Notes under the pieces: generated by a model | Seen by the model: only the letters and a program-made list of their open reading frames with translations | Database searches by the model: none | What the model was told of the DNA's origin: nothing | Translations under genes and position numbers: made by a program | Origin: an uncultured Phycisphaerales bacterium | Lineage (GTDB): Bacteria; Planctomycetota; Phycisphaerae; Phycisphaerales; UBA1924 | DNA: 39,220 nt | Reading direction: 5' to 3' | NCBI GenBank assembly: GCA_903929885.1 | Contig: CAIYWI010000013.1 | Span: forward strand, 1-39,220 | Shown here: piece by piece, positions 31,101-38,208 of the stretch | How positions within the stretch are numbered: the stretch's first letter is position 1 | Layout: each line of letters begins with the position of its first letter

Positions 31101-31250
31101 CCCGAAGTTCGTCTGGTCCGCCGCGAACCCAATGCGGCGGGCGAGGGCGAGTCGGCGTCGGGGTTCGGACGCTGGGTGCTCGAGTTCTCGCCCGGATCGT
31201 GCGACCTGATCGAGGGCGACGTGGTGAGCGTGCGGATCCTTCGGGCCTGA
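28125..31250 (+). CDS. GH116-like glycosidase (DUF608/GBA2 family) with Tat leader and inserted module
   Basis: A 1041-residue protein. A Tat leader (FTRRSFLALTGAGAVSLF) is followed by a GBA2-type N-terminal beta domain that opens IGMPVGGIGCGRVLLSGDGR and WEVFN. An inserted beta-rich module of about 145 residues (260-406, DFETDRFEGWTATGAAFG to VTVDDIVFADEAP) interrupts it. The helical (alpha/alpha)6 catalytic domain runs from about 520 to the end. Late family blocks are well kept: IDQALGQ (753-759, the usual acid/base Asp), ECRSGHEHLLASHMIAEG (845-862) and NPYAEVESGPHAARAMA. The block that usually holds the nucleophile (EGEQHNTYD-type) is here ELEADDIAGAITP, so the nucleophile is not obvious. 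The start at 28125 has no ribosome binding site and lies eight bases after TACTCT. It ends 13 bp before a convergent gene. Confidence 0.82.
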   Translation: MDRPDFTRRSFLALTGAGAVSLFAHPRLTAGDSDPDGFPVSADKRFPKAWLASLAARGEPLRATSRRDELRFIGMPVGGIGCGRVLLSGDGRLWCWEVFNLPHAATTPASAAHATPPSVSAPFRLSFALVESDQSRPLDAGGFRDITFTGTYPVGTVDFADDATSLRVRLEAFTPFAPADLDDSSLPCTVLRYRVTNTGPARAEAAIHAAMQNPVGVGSAPDARLVRVNRVLQAAADSPLSLVCEAVAPTTSARPEIPFDDFETDRFEGWTATGAAFGARPRSVDELPLGDDLNASGRGVADSRAVGESATFGGPDLPTGTLSSREFVISRRFIRFRIGGGRNPGQTCINLLVDNAVVRTATGDDTRRLRSERWDVGEFEGRAARLQVVDTWRSVGGSVTVDDIVFADEAPDPAADPLLAPDAGSLALALLSDRPDAVVVPVAVAGERPVGELRVPLTLAPGEQTTVDFVVAWHFPNVQGSASVVEGMRRRRAYAARFADAAAVVRHVHGRRDLLVGRTLRWRDAWNDSTLPWWLLERTIANAATLATDACIPLEQGHVAAFESAAADVAPCGDGWRHAQAASRLFPSLERAMRLRHDFGARFDSASGLVECSAASTPADLVDGIASSIVRAWRDHSMAADDSFLRAAFPAVKRAAEMLLSLDEDGDGLLELEADDIAGAITPAGASLHAAAMRAAASMATEAGDASLAAMCASRADAAAASIVDRCFRDGWFRPALESSRARPASSGEASAIDQALGQAIAWQTGLARVLPRAETVEALRSVFRNNVTGDVGPYRAAMDRVVRGGRWLAMAGEGGTIMCTWPRGNAAAEVQSSTNPNPGAANECRSGHEHLLASHMIAEGLVTEGLIVARLVHDRHHPSRRNPYAEVESGPHAARAMAAHATFISACGFRHHGPRGELSFSPRVFAAAGDRRFRCAFVSSEGWGTYSQEFRDEVATHSLSVLHGLVRLRRWGVPMLLPMLLEEVRVETLAGPEVRLVRREPNAAGEGESASGFGRWVLEFSPGSCDLIEGDVVSVRILRA

Positions 31251-31263
31251 GCCGCGCGATCGT

Positions 31264-32472
31264 TCACGGGCCCAGCCGCAAGAGGCCGCTCGCCTTCTCC
31301 CGGAATCCGAAGAAGCCGCCGCTCGCAAGCGGGTGCAAGCGTCGATCCCACGCGCGACGCGCCAGCGTGAGGCGCCCGCCGGCCCCCGCCACGGCATCGG
31401 CGATCATCGCGATCGAGTCGTTGAGCGGCCCCGCGAATGGCGCGAAGGCCACCACCTCGTCAAGGGCGTGTCGGGCGACCCACGCGCCCGCGGCCTTTGA
31501 GATCGACTCCGATTCGCCGCCGGTCGCCTCGCAGCCAAAGTGCGCCGAGGCGCGGGCAAGCCCGTCCCTCAACGCCGCCAGTCGATGCGCCCGCTGCATG
31601 GCGGCACCCTCATCGGGCTCGAGCCACCCTCCCACGGAGATCGGGCGGCAGGCGGCCATCTCGCCCGTCTCGGGCACGAGATCGTCCTCGTGCAGCCAAA
31701 GACCCACGCGACGGCCGCTGAGCGCCGCGTCCCCGAGCGGCGTGTCCACGGCTCGTCTTGCCAGATCGGCATCGTCCGTCACGGCGGCGGTCGCCACGCG
31801 AGCATCGTCCACGCGATCGAGACCCGTGCGATCGCGGAGCAACTCGGGCGACAGGAACGATTCGATGTTGGAGCGACGGACAAGGTACGCCTTGCCCTTG
31901 GTGTGCAGGCCCGCCACCCATCGCCACGACAGCGTGTTGGAGGCCGGGTCGGCATCGAGCAGGTGTCGCATGAAGTGGGCGGCACCCAACTCCCACGGCA
32001 GCCGCTCCACGTGAATCCAGAACGATGCCCACCACATCCGCGCGTGGTTGTGCATGAAGCCCGTGTCGAGCAGTTCGCGGGCGAAGGCGTCCATCACCGC
32101 CACGCCGCTCTCGCCCGCCGCCACCGCCTCGGCGCGGCGAAGGATCGCGGTCGCGAGCGTCGACTGATGCCTCGCCACGCCCCGCAGGTACGATGCCCAC
32201 ACGCCGGGCCGCTGCTCGAGCCAGCCCTTCCAGTAGGTGCGCCAGAGCACCTCTTCGACGAACTTGGCGCAGACGGTGGGCCGGTGCGCCGCGCGAGCGG
32301 CCGCGATGACCTCCTCCTCGAGCACCAGCCGGTGCCGAATCGCCGGCGACAGGCACGACACGTTCGGGTGGCCCGGCAACACGTGGTTGCGATCCGCGGC
32401 ATACGCGGCCACGCGGGGCGTGAAGGCCTGCAGGCGGTCGAGGGCGGCGGCACGTGTGGAAGGCGGGTGCAT
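31264..32472 (-). CDS. Photolyase/cryptochrome-like FAD-binding protein, domain order reversed
   Basis: A 402-residue protein. Residues about 1-210 are the FAD-binding helical domain of photolyases: FVEEVLWRTYWKGWLEQRP, then GFMHNHARMWWASFWIH (138-154) and LDADPASNTLSWRWVAG (173-189), the most conserved photolyase stretch. There is no antenna-binding domain in front of it. Instead residues about 253-402 resemble that alpha/beta domain placed behind: GLWLHEDDLVPE matches the usual first strand, a helix HRLAALRDGLARAS follows, and the end LHPLASGGFFGF recalls the loop that normally leads into the FAD domain. This order is my reading and needs a structure model. Similar stand-alone FAD-domain proteins occur in alphaproteobacteria. 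The start at 32472 is chosen because TACTCC lies eight bases before it; no ribosome binding site is seen. Confidence 0.75.
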   Translation of the reverse strand: MHPPSTRAAALDRLQAFTPRVAAYAADRNHVLPGHPNVSCLSPAIRHRLVLEEEVIAAARAAHRPTVCAKFVEEVLWRTYWKGWLEQRPGVWASYLRGVARHQSTLATAILRRAEAVAAGESGVAVMDAFARELLDTGFMHNHARMWWASFWIHVERLPWELGAAHFMRHLLDADPASNTLSWRWVAGLHTKGKAYLVRRSNIESFLSPELLRDRTGLDRVDDARVATAAVTDDADLARRAVDTPLGDAALSGRRVGLWLHEDDLVPETGEMAACRPISVGGWLEPDEGAAMQRAHRLAALRDGLARASAHFGCEATGGESESISKAAGAWVARHALDEVVAFAPFAGPLNDSIAMIADAVAGAGGRLTLARRAWDRRLHPLASGGFFGFREKASGLLRLGP

Positions 32473-32604
32473 GCGATGGGGGAGTATTGTCACGCCGCGG
32501 CGTCGTGCCTCGACGGTCGACGCGATGCCGTGGAAGTTCACGCCGCAGGGTTCGGCCGAAGCGGGCCCTGCCCGGTCGCGTTGCGACCTTCGCGCCGAGG
32601 CACC

Positions 32605-33123
32605 TCAGTCGAGGTGGGCACGCCAACGCCGGTTGATCGCCTCCGACCACGGGTTGGGTTCCTCGAATCTCGCCTCCGCGTCGTGGCGGGCCATGAACGC
32701 GATGAAGCGGGCGATGCAACGAAGCTGCGGCTGCCACCAGAGATCAAGCAGGTGCGGCTCCGTGAAGCGAGAGATATCTTGGAGCAGATGGCCTGGGTAC
32801 CACTCGCTGTCGTCGCCGCGAAGCAGGCGAATCATCGTCGGCGGCAGGTAATAGCGGAACCCCTCGGCGTTGATGAAGCTGAACCCGCCGATGCCCGGGA
32901 ACGGGAACCACGTCGGGTCGTCGACCAACTCGGTCCAGCGCGAATCCGAGTCGGTGTGTCGAGCCGCCTCGCAGGCCTCATCGGATTCGTAGTTGTCGCG
33001 TGCGACGCATTCGTTCCAAGAGATGCCGCGCTCGCCGCGGGTGACGTCCTTGAACGACGCGTGGATGTCGGCGACGATCGAGTCTCGCTCGGCACGGGCG
33101 GCGGCGTCGAGATCGTGAAGCAT
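32605..33123 (-). CDS. DUF6714-like hypothetical protein
   Basis: A 172-residue soluble protein of unknown function. Marks are an N-terminal helix rich in Ala/Arg/Glu (AARAERDSIVADIHASF), a Trp-Glu-Cys turn (ISWNECVARDNYESDE), then FPGIGGFSFINAEGFRYYLPPTM and a C-terminal aromatic helix (LLDLWWQPQLRCIARFIAFM). The central FSFxxxEGFRYYLPP phrase is the reason for the DUF6714 suggestion, which is from memory. The start at 33123 opens the recognisable part; the frame extends upstream into the palindrome region. It lies downstream of tRNA-Pro on the same strand and 132 bp before the photolyase-like gene. Confidence 0.6.
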   Translation of the reverse strand: MLHDLDAAARAERDSIVADIHASFKDVTRGERGISWNECVARDNYESDEACEAARHTDSDSRWTELVDDPTWFPFPGIGGFSFINAEGFRYYLPPTMIRLLRGDDSEWYPGHLLQDISRFTEPHLLDLWWQPQLRCIARFIAFMARHDAEARFEEPNPWSEAINRRWRAHLD

Positions 33124-33154
33124 CGGCAAGTCCCCCGTGCGGGTCCGAACGATT

Positions 33155-33178
33155 CTTGCGAGCCATATGGCTCGCAAG
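33155..33178. other. 24-base perfect palindrome
   Basis: CTTGCGAGCC-ATAT-GGCTCGCAAG is symmetric over all 24 bases. It lies 32 bases upstream of the DUF6714-like gene and downstream of the tRNA-Pro gene. It has no T-run and could be an operator, a hairpin in a leader or a recombination site. Confidence 0.7.
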
Positions 33179-33196
33179 AGCGGTTCCGCCAACGAC

Positions 33197-33227
33197 AACG
33201 CCCGCAAGTCGCGGACCTGCGGGCGTT
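33197..33227. terminator. Hairpin after tRNA-Pro
   Basis: AACGCCCGCA and TGCGGGCGTT form a perfect 10-bp stem around an 11-base loop, starting 11 bases past the 3' end of the tRNA on the minus strand. It probably ends the tRNA transcript; the T-rich side is weak. Confidence 0.5.
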
Positions 33228-33237
33228 TGCTTTGCAA

Positions 33238-33311
33238 TCGGGGTAAGCGGATTTGAACCGCTGACCTTTTGACCCCCAGTCAAACGCGCTACCAAGCTGC
33301 GCTATACCCCG
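33238..33311 (-). tRNA. tRNA-Pro (anticodon GGG)
   Basis: On the minus strand the cloverleaf is complete over 74 bases: acceptor CGGGGTA paired with TACCCCG, a D-arm with AGCTTGGTAGCG, an anticodon stem TTTGA/TCAAA with loop CTGGGGG (anticodon GGG at 33275-33277), and a T-arm around GGTTCAAATCC. The discriminator base is A and CCA is not encoded. It reads CCC and CCT proline codons. It is a single tRNA, with no neighbouring tRNA gene. Confidence 0.96.
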
Positions 33312-33457
33312 TTGGTGGATCGAACGGTAGGCAGCACCGGCCACGCAGGCCACCCTGCCGCCGTGCATCCGCATCGTCGAGATGGTCCAAGTTTCGGCCA
33401 CGACGGCACTTCCCGGACCTGACGTGGAATCGCCCTCCGTCGCGACTACGCTGCATC

Positions 33458-34372
33458 ATGGCACGTGTGACCGTTGTGGGGGCGGGAGTCATCGGGTTGA
33501 CCACGGCGGATGCCCTGCTCGAAGCGGGGCACGAAGTTCGCGTGGTCGCCGCCGCCCTCGGAACCGGCATTACCTCGGCCGCCGCGGGGGCCATTTGGTT
33601 CCCCTTCCGCTCCGATCCTCCGACCACCGTCAACCGCTGGGCCGCCATGACGCGGACGTGGGAGACGCAACTGGCCGCCACCACGCCCGAGGCCGGCATC
33701 GACGTGCTCATGCAAGAGGTCTACGCCGACACCCCCGAGCGTCCGTGGTGGGCCGGCGCCGTCGATGATCTGGGTGATCCGATCATCGGTCGACCAGAGG
33801 CGCCATATCTCTGGCGGTTCGCGGCTCCTCGCGTCGAACCCGCCACCTTCTGCGCCTGGCTCGAGCGGCGACTGGCAGGACGCATCACCATCGCGCAGGT
33901 GAGTTCGCTCAACGAGGTGGAAGGCGACATCGTCGTCAACTGCACCGGCCTGGGGGCACGGCGCCTCTGCGGCGATTCGCTCCTCAAGGGCGTCTGGGGT
34001 CAGACCACCATCGTCGATGGCGAAGGCCTCGACCTGTCCCTCTCCATCAGCGATGAACGCGACGAGGCGACGTTCTTCTACTCCATCCCGCGCCGACGCG
34101 AAGTGGTGCTCGGGGGCTGCGCCATCGAGGAGTTCGGCGAGACGCCCTCGCCGCCGACACAGGCGTGGCGTGCCAAGATCCTCGAGCGTGCGGCGGCCCA
34201 CGGCATTGTCGCGAAGCGAGTGCTCCGAGATTCATCGGGCCTGCGTCCGTACAGGTCCGCCGTTCGCCTCGAACGCGAGGGACGCGTGATCCACAACTAC
34301 GGCCACGGCGGCAGCGGCTACACGCTCTGTCGCGGCTGTGCGCTCGATGTGGTGCAGTTGGTCTCGACCTGA
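33458..34372 (+). CDS. D-amino-acid oxidase-like flavoenzyme
   Basis: A 304-residue FAD enzyme of the D-amino-acid oxidase group. Residues 4-16 carry the dinucleotide-binding pattern VTVVGAGVIGLTT. The end of the protein has the family blocks GLRPYRSAVRLE and HNYGHGGSGYTLCRGCA. The active-site Arg of the family corresponds to that in GLRPYR. It is expected to oxidise D-amino acids to keto acids, making H2O2 and ammonia. It has no peroxisomal or export signal and acts in the cytosol. The ATG at 33458 opens the Rossmann fold; TACGCT ends five bases before it and no ribosome binding site is seen. Convergent with the membrane protein gene, 11 bp apart. Confidence 0.88.
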   Translation: MARVTVVGAGVIGLTTADALLEAGHEVRVVAAALGTGITSAAAGAIWFPFRSDPPTTVNRWAAMTRTWETQLAATTPEAGIDVLMQEVYADTPERPWWAGAVDDLGDPIIGRPEAPYLWRFAAPRVEPATFCAWLERRLAGRITIAQVSSLNEVEGDIVVNCTGLGARRLCGDSLLKGVWGQTTIVDGEGLDLSLSISDERDEATFFYSIPRRREVVLGGCAIEEFGETPSPPTQAWRAKILERAAAHGIVAKRVLRDSSGLRPYRSAVRLEREGRVIHNYGHGGSGYTLCRGCALDVVQLVST

Positions 34373-34383
34373 GACCGAGACGC

Positions 34384-35298
34384 TCAGGCCTCGGCGGCTT
34401 GCGGCTTGGCCTTGGCCTTGCCGGGCCATTGAACGACCAAGGCGAGCAAGGCCAAGCCGATCCACGCGGCCAGCCACGCCAACGCGCCGCGCTCAGCCAG
34501 TGATGGATCGAGCACGCCAGCGACGCGAAGCAGCCACGCGCTGCTGAGCAGCACCAGCATCGCGCCAGCCAGCGACGTGATCGCCGCCCCTGCCTTGGCC
34601 GGAGCGGCTACGCCCAGGGCAAAGCCCAGCATCGCGCCGGCGAGGCAGGTGGCCACGAACGTCAGCCGCGTGTCGCCGGGCAGCGATCCCCACGCGTCGT
34701 GGAAGGCGTGGAAGCAGTCGTCGAGAAAGCCGCGCGTGTTGGCGGCGACCTCGTCCTCCGGCTTCTCGACGTCCGGCGAGGCCGCAAGCGTCGACGCGGC
34801 GACCGCGATCAGCCGCCGCGCCTGCGTGATGGCGTAGGTCTGCGGCGTCTCGTCGATGCGTTCGCTCCACGCCTCGCCGACGCGTGCGCGGTGGGCTTCC
34901 AGTGGCGGAATTGCCCCTGGGATGGTGGAGAGGTAGGCCGCCGCCGCCAGGAACGCCGCGATGATGAACGCACCGCACGACGTGAGCCCCAACGCGAAGC
35001 GGAACGTCGCCACCGCCAGCAGCGAGCCCAACGCCGCGCCCGCGACCATGCCGATGACCGGCGAGGGAATCCCCAGAAGACGATCCGAGATGAAGTTGGG
35101 GGCCATCAGGCCCACCAGCAGGCTGCAGGTCGCCGCGACGATCATCACATAGCCCGGTCGCAGCAGTTTCGCCCCCGCGACGCACAAGATCAGTCCCGCC
35201 ACCAGCACCACGACCACTGGCAGGTGCACCGCCAGCGGCACGCCCGCGATCGAGCCCGCTTCAGCCGCCAACGTCAGGATGGAATCGATCCGGAACAT
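34384..35298 (-). CDS. Polytopic membrane protein of unknown function
   Basis: A 304-residue inner-membrane protein with about seven hydrophobic segments: four or so in the first 125 residues (LPVVVVLVAGLILCVAGAK, YVMIVAATCSLLVGLM, VIGMVAGAALGSLLAVA, GAFIIAAFLAAAAYL), a soluble loop of about 90 residues (125-215) rich in Ala, Arg and Glu, then three more toward the C-terminus. The tail is Lys/Ala-rich. No family was recognised. The start at 35298 (MFRIDSIL) is chosen over an upstream ATG, which adds 25 polar residues. Divergent from the third PEP-CTERM gene. Confidence 0.7.
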   Translation of the reverse strand: MFRIDSILTLAAEAGSIAGVPLAVHLPVVVVLVAGLILCVAGAKLLRPGYVMIVAATCSLLVGLMAPNFISDRLLGIPSPVIGMVAGAALGSLLAVATFRFALGLTSCGAFIIAAFLAAAAYLSTIPGAIPPLEAHRARVGEAWSERIDETPQTYAITQARRLIAVAASTLAASPDVEKPEDEVAANTRGFLDDCFHAFHDAWGSLPGDTRLTFVATCLAGAMLGFALGVAAPAKAGAAITSLAGAMLVLLSSAWLLRVAGVLDPSLAERGALAWLAAWIGLALLALVVQWPGKAKAKPQAAEA

Positions 35299-35626
35299 CT
35301 GCGCATGCGTCGACAGCGGGACGGATGTGCCCGCAACCATCCTGCTTCGGAACAATCGGCGACGGCTTGCCACATTTCGGGGAAGATCGGATTGTGTTCG
35401 TGTCCGGCGACCAGCGGGGCATGGTCGCGCCGACGCGCCTTATCAGACCGAATCCCCGAATTTTCTGAACGACGGATCAAAAAGGCGGCGGCAAGCCGTT
35501 GCCACGCCACGGGTTTTCGTTACACTCCAGCTTATATAACGAGGCGTCTGGGCCATGTTTCCACCCGCGGGCATCCGTGTTCCGCCTGGTCGAGTCGTCT
35601 TGAGGGTTTCCGCAGGAGAGAGTCAC
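35299..35626. other. Divergent intergenic region, membrane protein / PEP-CTERM 3
   Basis: These 328 bases hold no supported gene. They contain the promoter at 35499-35526 and a leader of about 95 bases for the rightward gene. The part from about 35440 to 35560 is clearly more AT-rich than its surroundings (for example TTATATAA at 35532-35539). No promoter pair for the leftward gene was found. Confidence 0.55.
35499..35526 (+). promoter_or_regulatory. Promoter of PEP-CTERM gene 3
   Basis: TTGCCA (35499-35504), a 16-base spacer and TACACT (35521-35526). It is placed about 100 bases before the ATG, in the most AT-rich part of the gap. Confidence 0.58.
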
Positions 35627-36736
35627 ATGAAGAACGTCGTCCTTTCGCTTGTCGCATTGGCGGGCCTTGCGGCTGTCGCCAGCGCGGCTCCCGTGTCGCT
35701 CACGCCCAACTCGGGTTTCGGCGTCAATGGCTGGCTGGCTCCGGTCGCAGGTTCCACGCTCGGCACCAGCAACAACGAGCGGTCGTTCGCCTACAACCCG
35801 GCGACCGGCAACCTCATCGTCGCCAGCCGCACCGGCGGCAACTCGCTCAAGACCTACAGCGGCGCAACCGGCGCCCAGGTCGGCACCCTGAACCTCGGCA
35901 GCGGCGTCGTCACCGGCGGCACCTTCCAGATCAATCAGGTCGGCGCCACGCGTGACGGCCAGATCTTCGTCGGCAACCTCCAGACCGACACCCGCACCAA
36001 CAACATCAAGATCTACCGCTGGTCCAACGAGAGCGCCGCCGTCGATTCGACCCCGTGGGCCAACACCACGGTGGCCTCGCCCGTCGGCGCCGTCGCCCTC
36101 CGCATGGGCGACTCGATGGATGTCACGGGTTCGGGCACCGACGCCCGTGTCGTCATGGGCCACGGCAACAACCTGGCCATCGGCGGCTACACGATCTTCC
36201 AGGCCGGCGGCGTGAAGACCTCGGTCACCACCTTCTCGCCCGCCCTCACCGGCAGCCGCTTCCGCCTGGGCCTCACCTTCGGCGCCAACGCCAACGAGGT
36301 CTACGGCAAGGTCTCCAGCGACTCGCTGTACGGCACCAGCTACGTCGACGGCAACTCGGTGGGCACTCGGCTCTCGACCGCCATCGCTCTCACCAGCGGC
36401 GGCGAGTCGCAGATGGACTACGCCAACATCGGTGGCGCACCGATCCTCGCCGTCCTTGACCAGAACAACTCCACCCTCCGCGTCTACAACCTGACCGACC
36501 CCAACAATCCGGTGCTCCTGGCCTCGGCCAACGCCACCAGCGGCACGCTGGCCAGCAACGCCAACGGCTCGGGTTCGGTTCAGTTCGGCGCCATCGATCA
36601 CGCCAACCAGACGGCGACGATCTACGCGATGGCCACCAACCAAGGCATCTCGTCCTACACCTTCGTGGTGCCGGCGCCCGGCTCGGCCGCCCTGCTCGCC
36701 CTCGGCGGACTCGTGGCCACCCGCCGCCGCCGCTGA
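35627..36736 (+). CDS. PEP-CTERM protein 3, DUF4623-like
   Basis: A 369-residue secreted protein. The signal peptide is MKNVVLSLVALAGLAAVASA. The body opens with NERSFAYNPATGNLIVASRT, then TFQINQVGATRDGQIFVGNL and IKIYRWSNESA, phrases I associate with DUF4623 and beta-propeller-like exported proteins. It ends with a PEP-CTERM-like tail: VPAPGSAALLALGGLVAT followed by four Arg. The start at 35627 follows CAGGAGAG. It shares its length with PEP-CTERM protein 1 but not its sequence. Upstream promoter and downstream terminator make it a single-gene unit. Confidence 0.85.
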   Translation: MKNVVLSLVALAGLAAVASAAPVSLTPNSGFGVNGWLAPVAGSTLGTSNNERSFAYNPATGNLIVASRTGGNSLKTYSGATGAQVGTLNLGSGVVTGGTFQINQVGATRDGQIFVGNLQTDTRTNNIKIYRWSNESAAVDSTPWANTTVASPVGAVALRMGDSMDVTGSGTDARVVMGHGNNLAIGGYTIFQAGGVKTSVTTFSPALTGSRFRLGLTFGANANEVYGKVSSDSLYGTSYVDGNSVGTRLSTAIALTSGGESQMDYANIGGAPILAVLDQNNSTLRVYNLTDPNNPVLLASANATSGTLASNANGSGSVQFGAIDHANQTATIYAMATNQGISSYTFVVPAPGSAALLALGGLVATRRRR

Positions 36737-36766
36737 GTTCCTTCGCATCTCTCTGCAGCATCCCGC

Positions 36767-36801
36767 ACCCCGCGCTCGTTCGAGCGCGGGGTGTTTTCGT
36801 T
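36767..36801 (+). terminator. Rho-independent terminator of PEP-CTERM gene 3
   Basis: ACCCCGCGCTC-GTTC-GAGCGCGGGGT is a perfect 11-bp stem followed by GTTTTCGTT, 30 bases after the stop codon. It insulates the following RND operon. Confidence 0.85.
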
Positions 36802-36844
36802 GATCGATCGCTTTCGTTCGCTCGCCTCGCTCACTCGCCCTGCA

Positions 36845-36873
36845 TTGACACCCGACCATCCGGTCGGTACGCT
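36845..36873 (+). promoter_or_regulatory. Strong promoter with palindromic operator, RND efflux operon
   Basis: A perfect -35 box TTGACA (36845-36850), a 17-base spacer and TACGCT (36868-36873). The spacer is almost wholly a palindrome, CCGACC-ATCC-GGTCGG (36852-36867), whose GACC/GGTC half-sites resemble TetR-family operators. A repressor bound here would block polymerase. No regulator gene lies within the window next to it. Confidence 0.75.
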
Positions 36874-36938
36874 CCGATGGCCCGCGTCGCACCGTGGCAG
36901 GGTCGGCGGCGTCTGCCGCAGAAAGTGAGCCGTTGTCG

Positions 36939-38180
36939 ATGAAGTTCGGAAGGATCCTTGGTGCGGCGTGCATTCTCGGTTCGTTGGCGCTGATCGGGGC
37001 CGGCTTGGCATGGTGGAAGTACGGCCAGATCAAGGCGGCGATGTCCGCCCCGCCCCCGCCCGAGCCCGCCGCCGCCGCCGAACTGCTCGAGGTCGTCGCC
37101 CGCCCATGGACGCCCACCGTGCGGCTGGTGGGCTCGGTCTTCGCGCTGCAGTCCATCTCGGTCAGCAACGAAGTGTCGGGCGTGGTTCGCTCGGTGGCCT
37201 TCGATTCCGGACAAGTCGTCGAGGCCGGGCAGGTGCTCCTCGAAATCGACGACGCCACCGAGCAGGCCGACCTGTCCGCGGCCCGCGCCACGCAGCGCGT
37301 GGCCGAAGCCGACGTGCAGGTGGCCGAGGCGCAGGTGCGGAGCGCACAAGCCGCCGCCACGCTGGCCGCCAGCGACCTGCGTCGCGTGCGTCAGGCCGTC
37401 GAGTCGAAGGCCGCCGCGGAGACCACCCTCGACCGGGCCCAGGCCGATCTCGAGCAGGCGCAGGCCGTGCTCGCGCAGGCGATGTCTGGCGTCGAACGCG
37501 CGAAGGCCGCGTCGGAGCAGGCGGCGGCCAAGGTCCAGCAACTCGGCGTGCTGCTGGCGAAGAAGACGATCAAGGCGCCCTTCCGGGCCCGCGTGGGCAT
37601 CCGTTCCGTGCATCCGGGGCAGTATCTCGGCGAGAACACCCGCATCGCCGACCTCCAAGGCATCGCCGACACCGTGTATCTCGACTTTGCCATCCCGCAG
37701 GATCAGGCGTGGCGAGTGAAGCCCGGCATGGTCTTCCCGGCGATCTCCGCCACGCTGGGCGAAGGGATGGTGCCCTTGCGCGTGCAGGCCGTCGACGCCT
37801 CGGTCGATCGTGCCACGCGCAACGTGCGCGTGCGGTCGATGGTGCCCAATCCCGACGAACGCCTGCGTCCGGGCACATTCGTCGATGTCGAAGTGCCCCT
37901 GGGCGAACCCGGCGAACGCCTCCTCGTTCCCGCGATGGCCGTGCGACGCTCGAGCTACGGCGACCACGTCTTCGTCGCCGAACCCGCCGAGCAGCCGGGG
38001 CTCTTCCGCGTACGTCAACGCTTCGTCACCCTCGGGGCGGGCGTGGGGGGCGACGTGATCGTCGAGCAGGGGCTCAAGGCGGGCGAGCGAGTCGCCACCT
38101 CGGGGTCCTTCAAGCTCCGCGACGGCGCGCTCGTCGCGCCGCCGGCCAAGGACGCTTCCCCCTCCCCGTCCGCCCGCTGA
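36939..38180 (+). CDS. RND efflux periplasmic adaptor (HlyD/MFP family)
   Basis: A 413-residue adaptor that links an inner-membrane RND pump to the outer membrane. It has an N-terminal membrane anchor (ILGAACILGSLALIGAGLAW), a Pro-rich stretch, and a first lipoyl half (VSGVVRSVAFDSGQVVEAGQ). A long Ala/Gln/Glu/Arg-rich coiled-coil hairpin runs at about 105-190, followed by the second lipoyl half (TIKAPFRARVGIRSVHPGQY), a beta-barrel domain and a membrane-proximal C-terminal domain (LLVPAMAVRRS to GLKAGERVATSGSFKL). The start at 36939 opens the anchor; an in-frame GTG at 36894 is possible. The pump gene follows 28 bp downstream. Confidence 0.92.
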   Translation: MKFGRILGAACILGSLALIGAGLAWWKYGQIKAAMSAPPPPEPAAAAELLEVVARPWTPTVRLVGSVFALQSISVSNEVSGVVRSVAFDSGQVVEAGQVLLEIDDATEQADLSAARATQRVAEADVQVAEAQVRSAQAAATLAASDLRRVRQAVESKAAAETTLDRAQADLEQAQAVLAQAMSGVERAKAASEQAAAKVQQLGVLLAKKTIKAPFRARVGIRSVHPGQYLGENTRIADLQGIADTVYLDFAIPQDQAWRVKPGMVFPAISATLGEGMVPLRVQAVDASVDRATRNVRVRSMVPNPDERLRPGTFVDVEVPLGEPGERLLVPAMAVRRSSYGDHVFVAEPAEQPGLFRVRQRFVTLGAGVGGDVIVEQGLKAGERVATSGSFKLRDGALVAPPAKDASPSPSAR

Positions 38181-38208
38181 TCGGCAGGTCGCACCCGCGT
38201 TCCACCTC

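Noticed and set aside
29010..31397. A 795-codon frame on the minus strand
   Set aside because: It is antisense to the GH116 gene, whose plus-strand protein has clear family motifs; composition is that of a shadow frame.
31540..33246. A 568-codon plus-strand frame
   Set aside because: It overlaps two minus-strand genes with recognisable protein features and itself shows none.
36868..36893. Leaderless start for the RND adaptor at the ATG near 36877
   Set aside because: That ATG is not in the frame of the adaptor; the frame's supported start is 36939, which opens the membrane anchor.
36894..36938. Upstream GTG start for the RND adaptor
   Set aside because: It would add 15 residues before a normal membrane anchor and has no ribosome binding site; kept only as an alternative.
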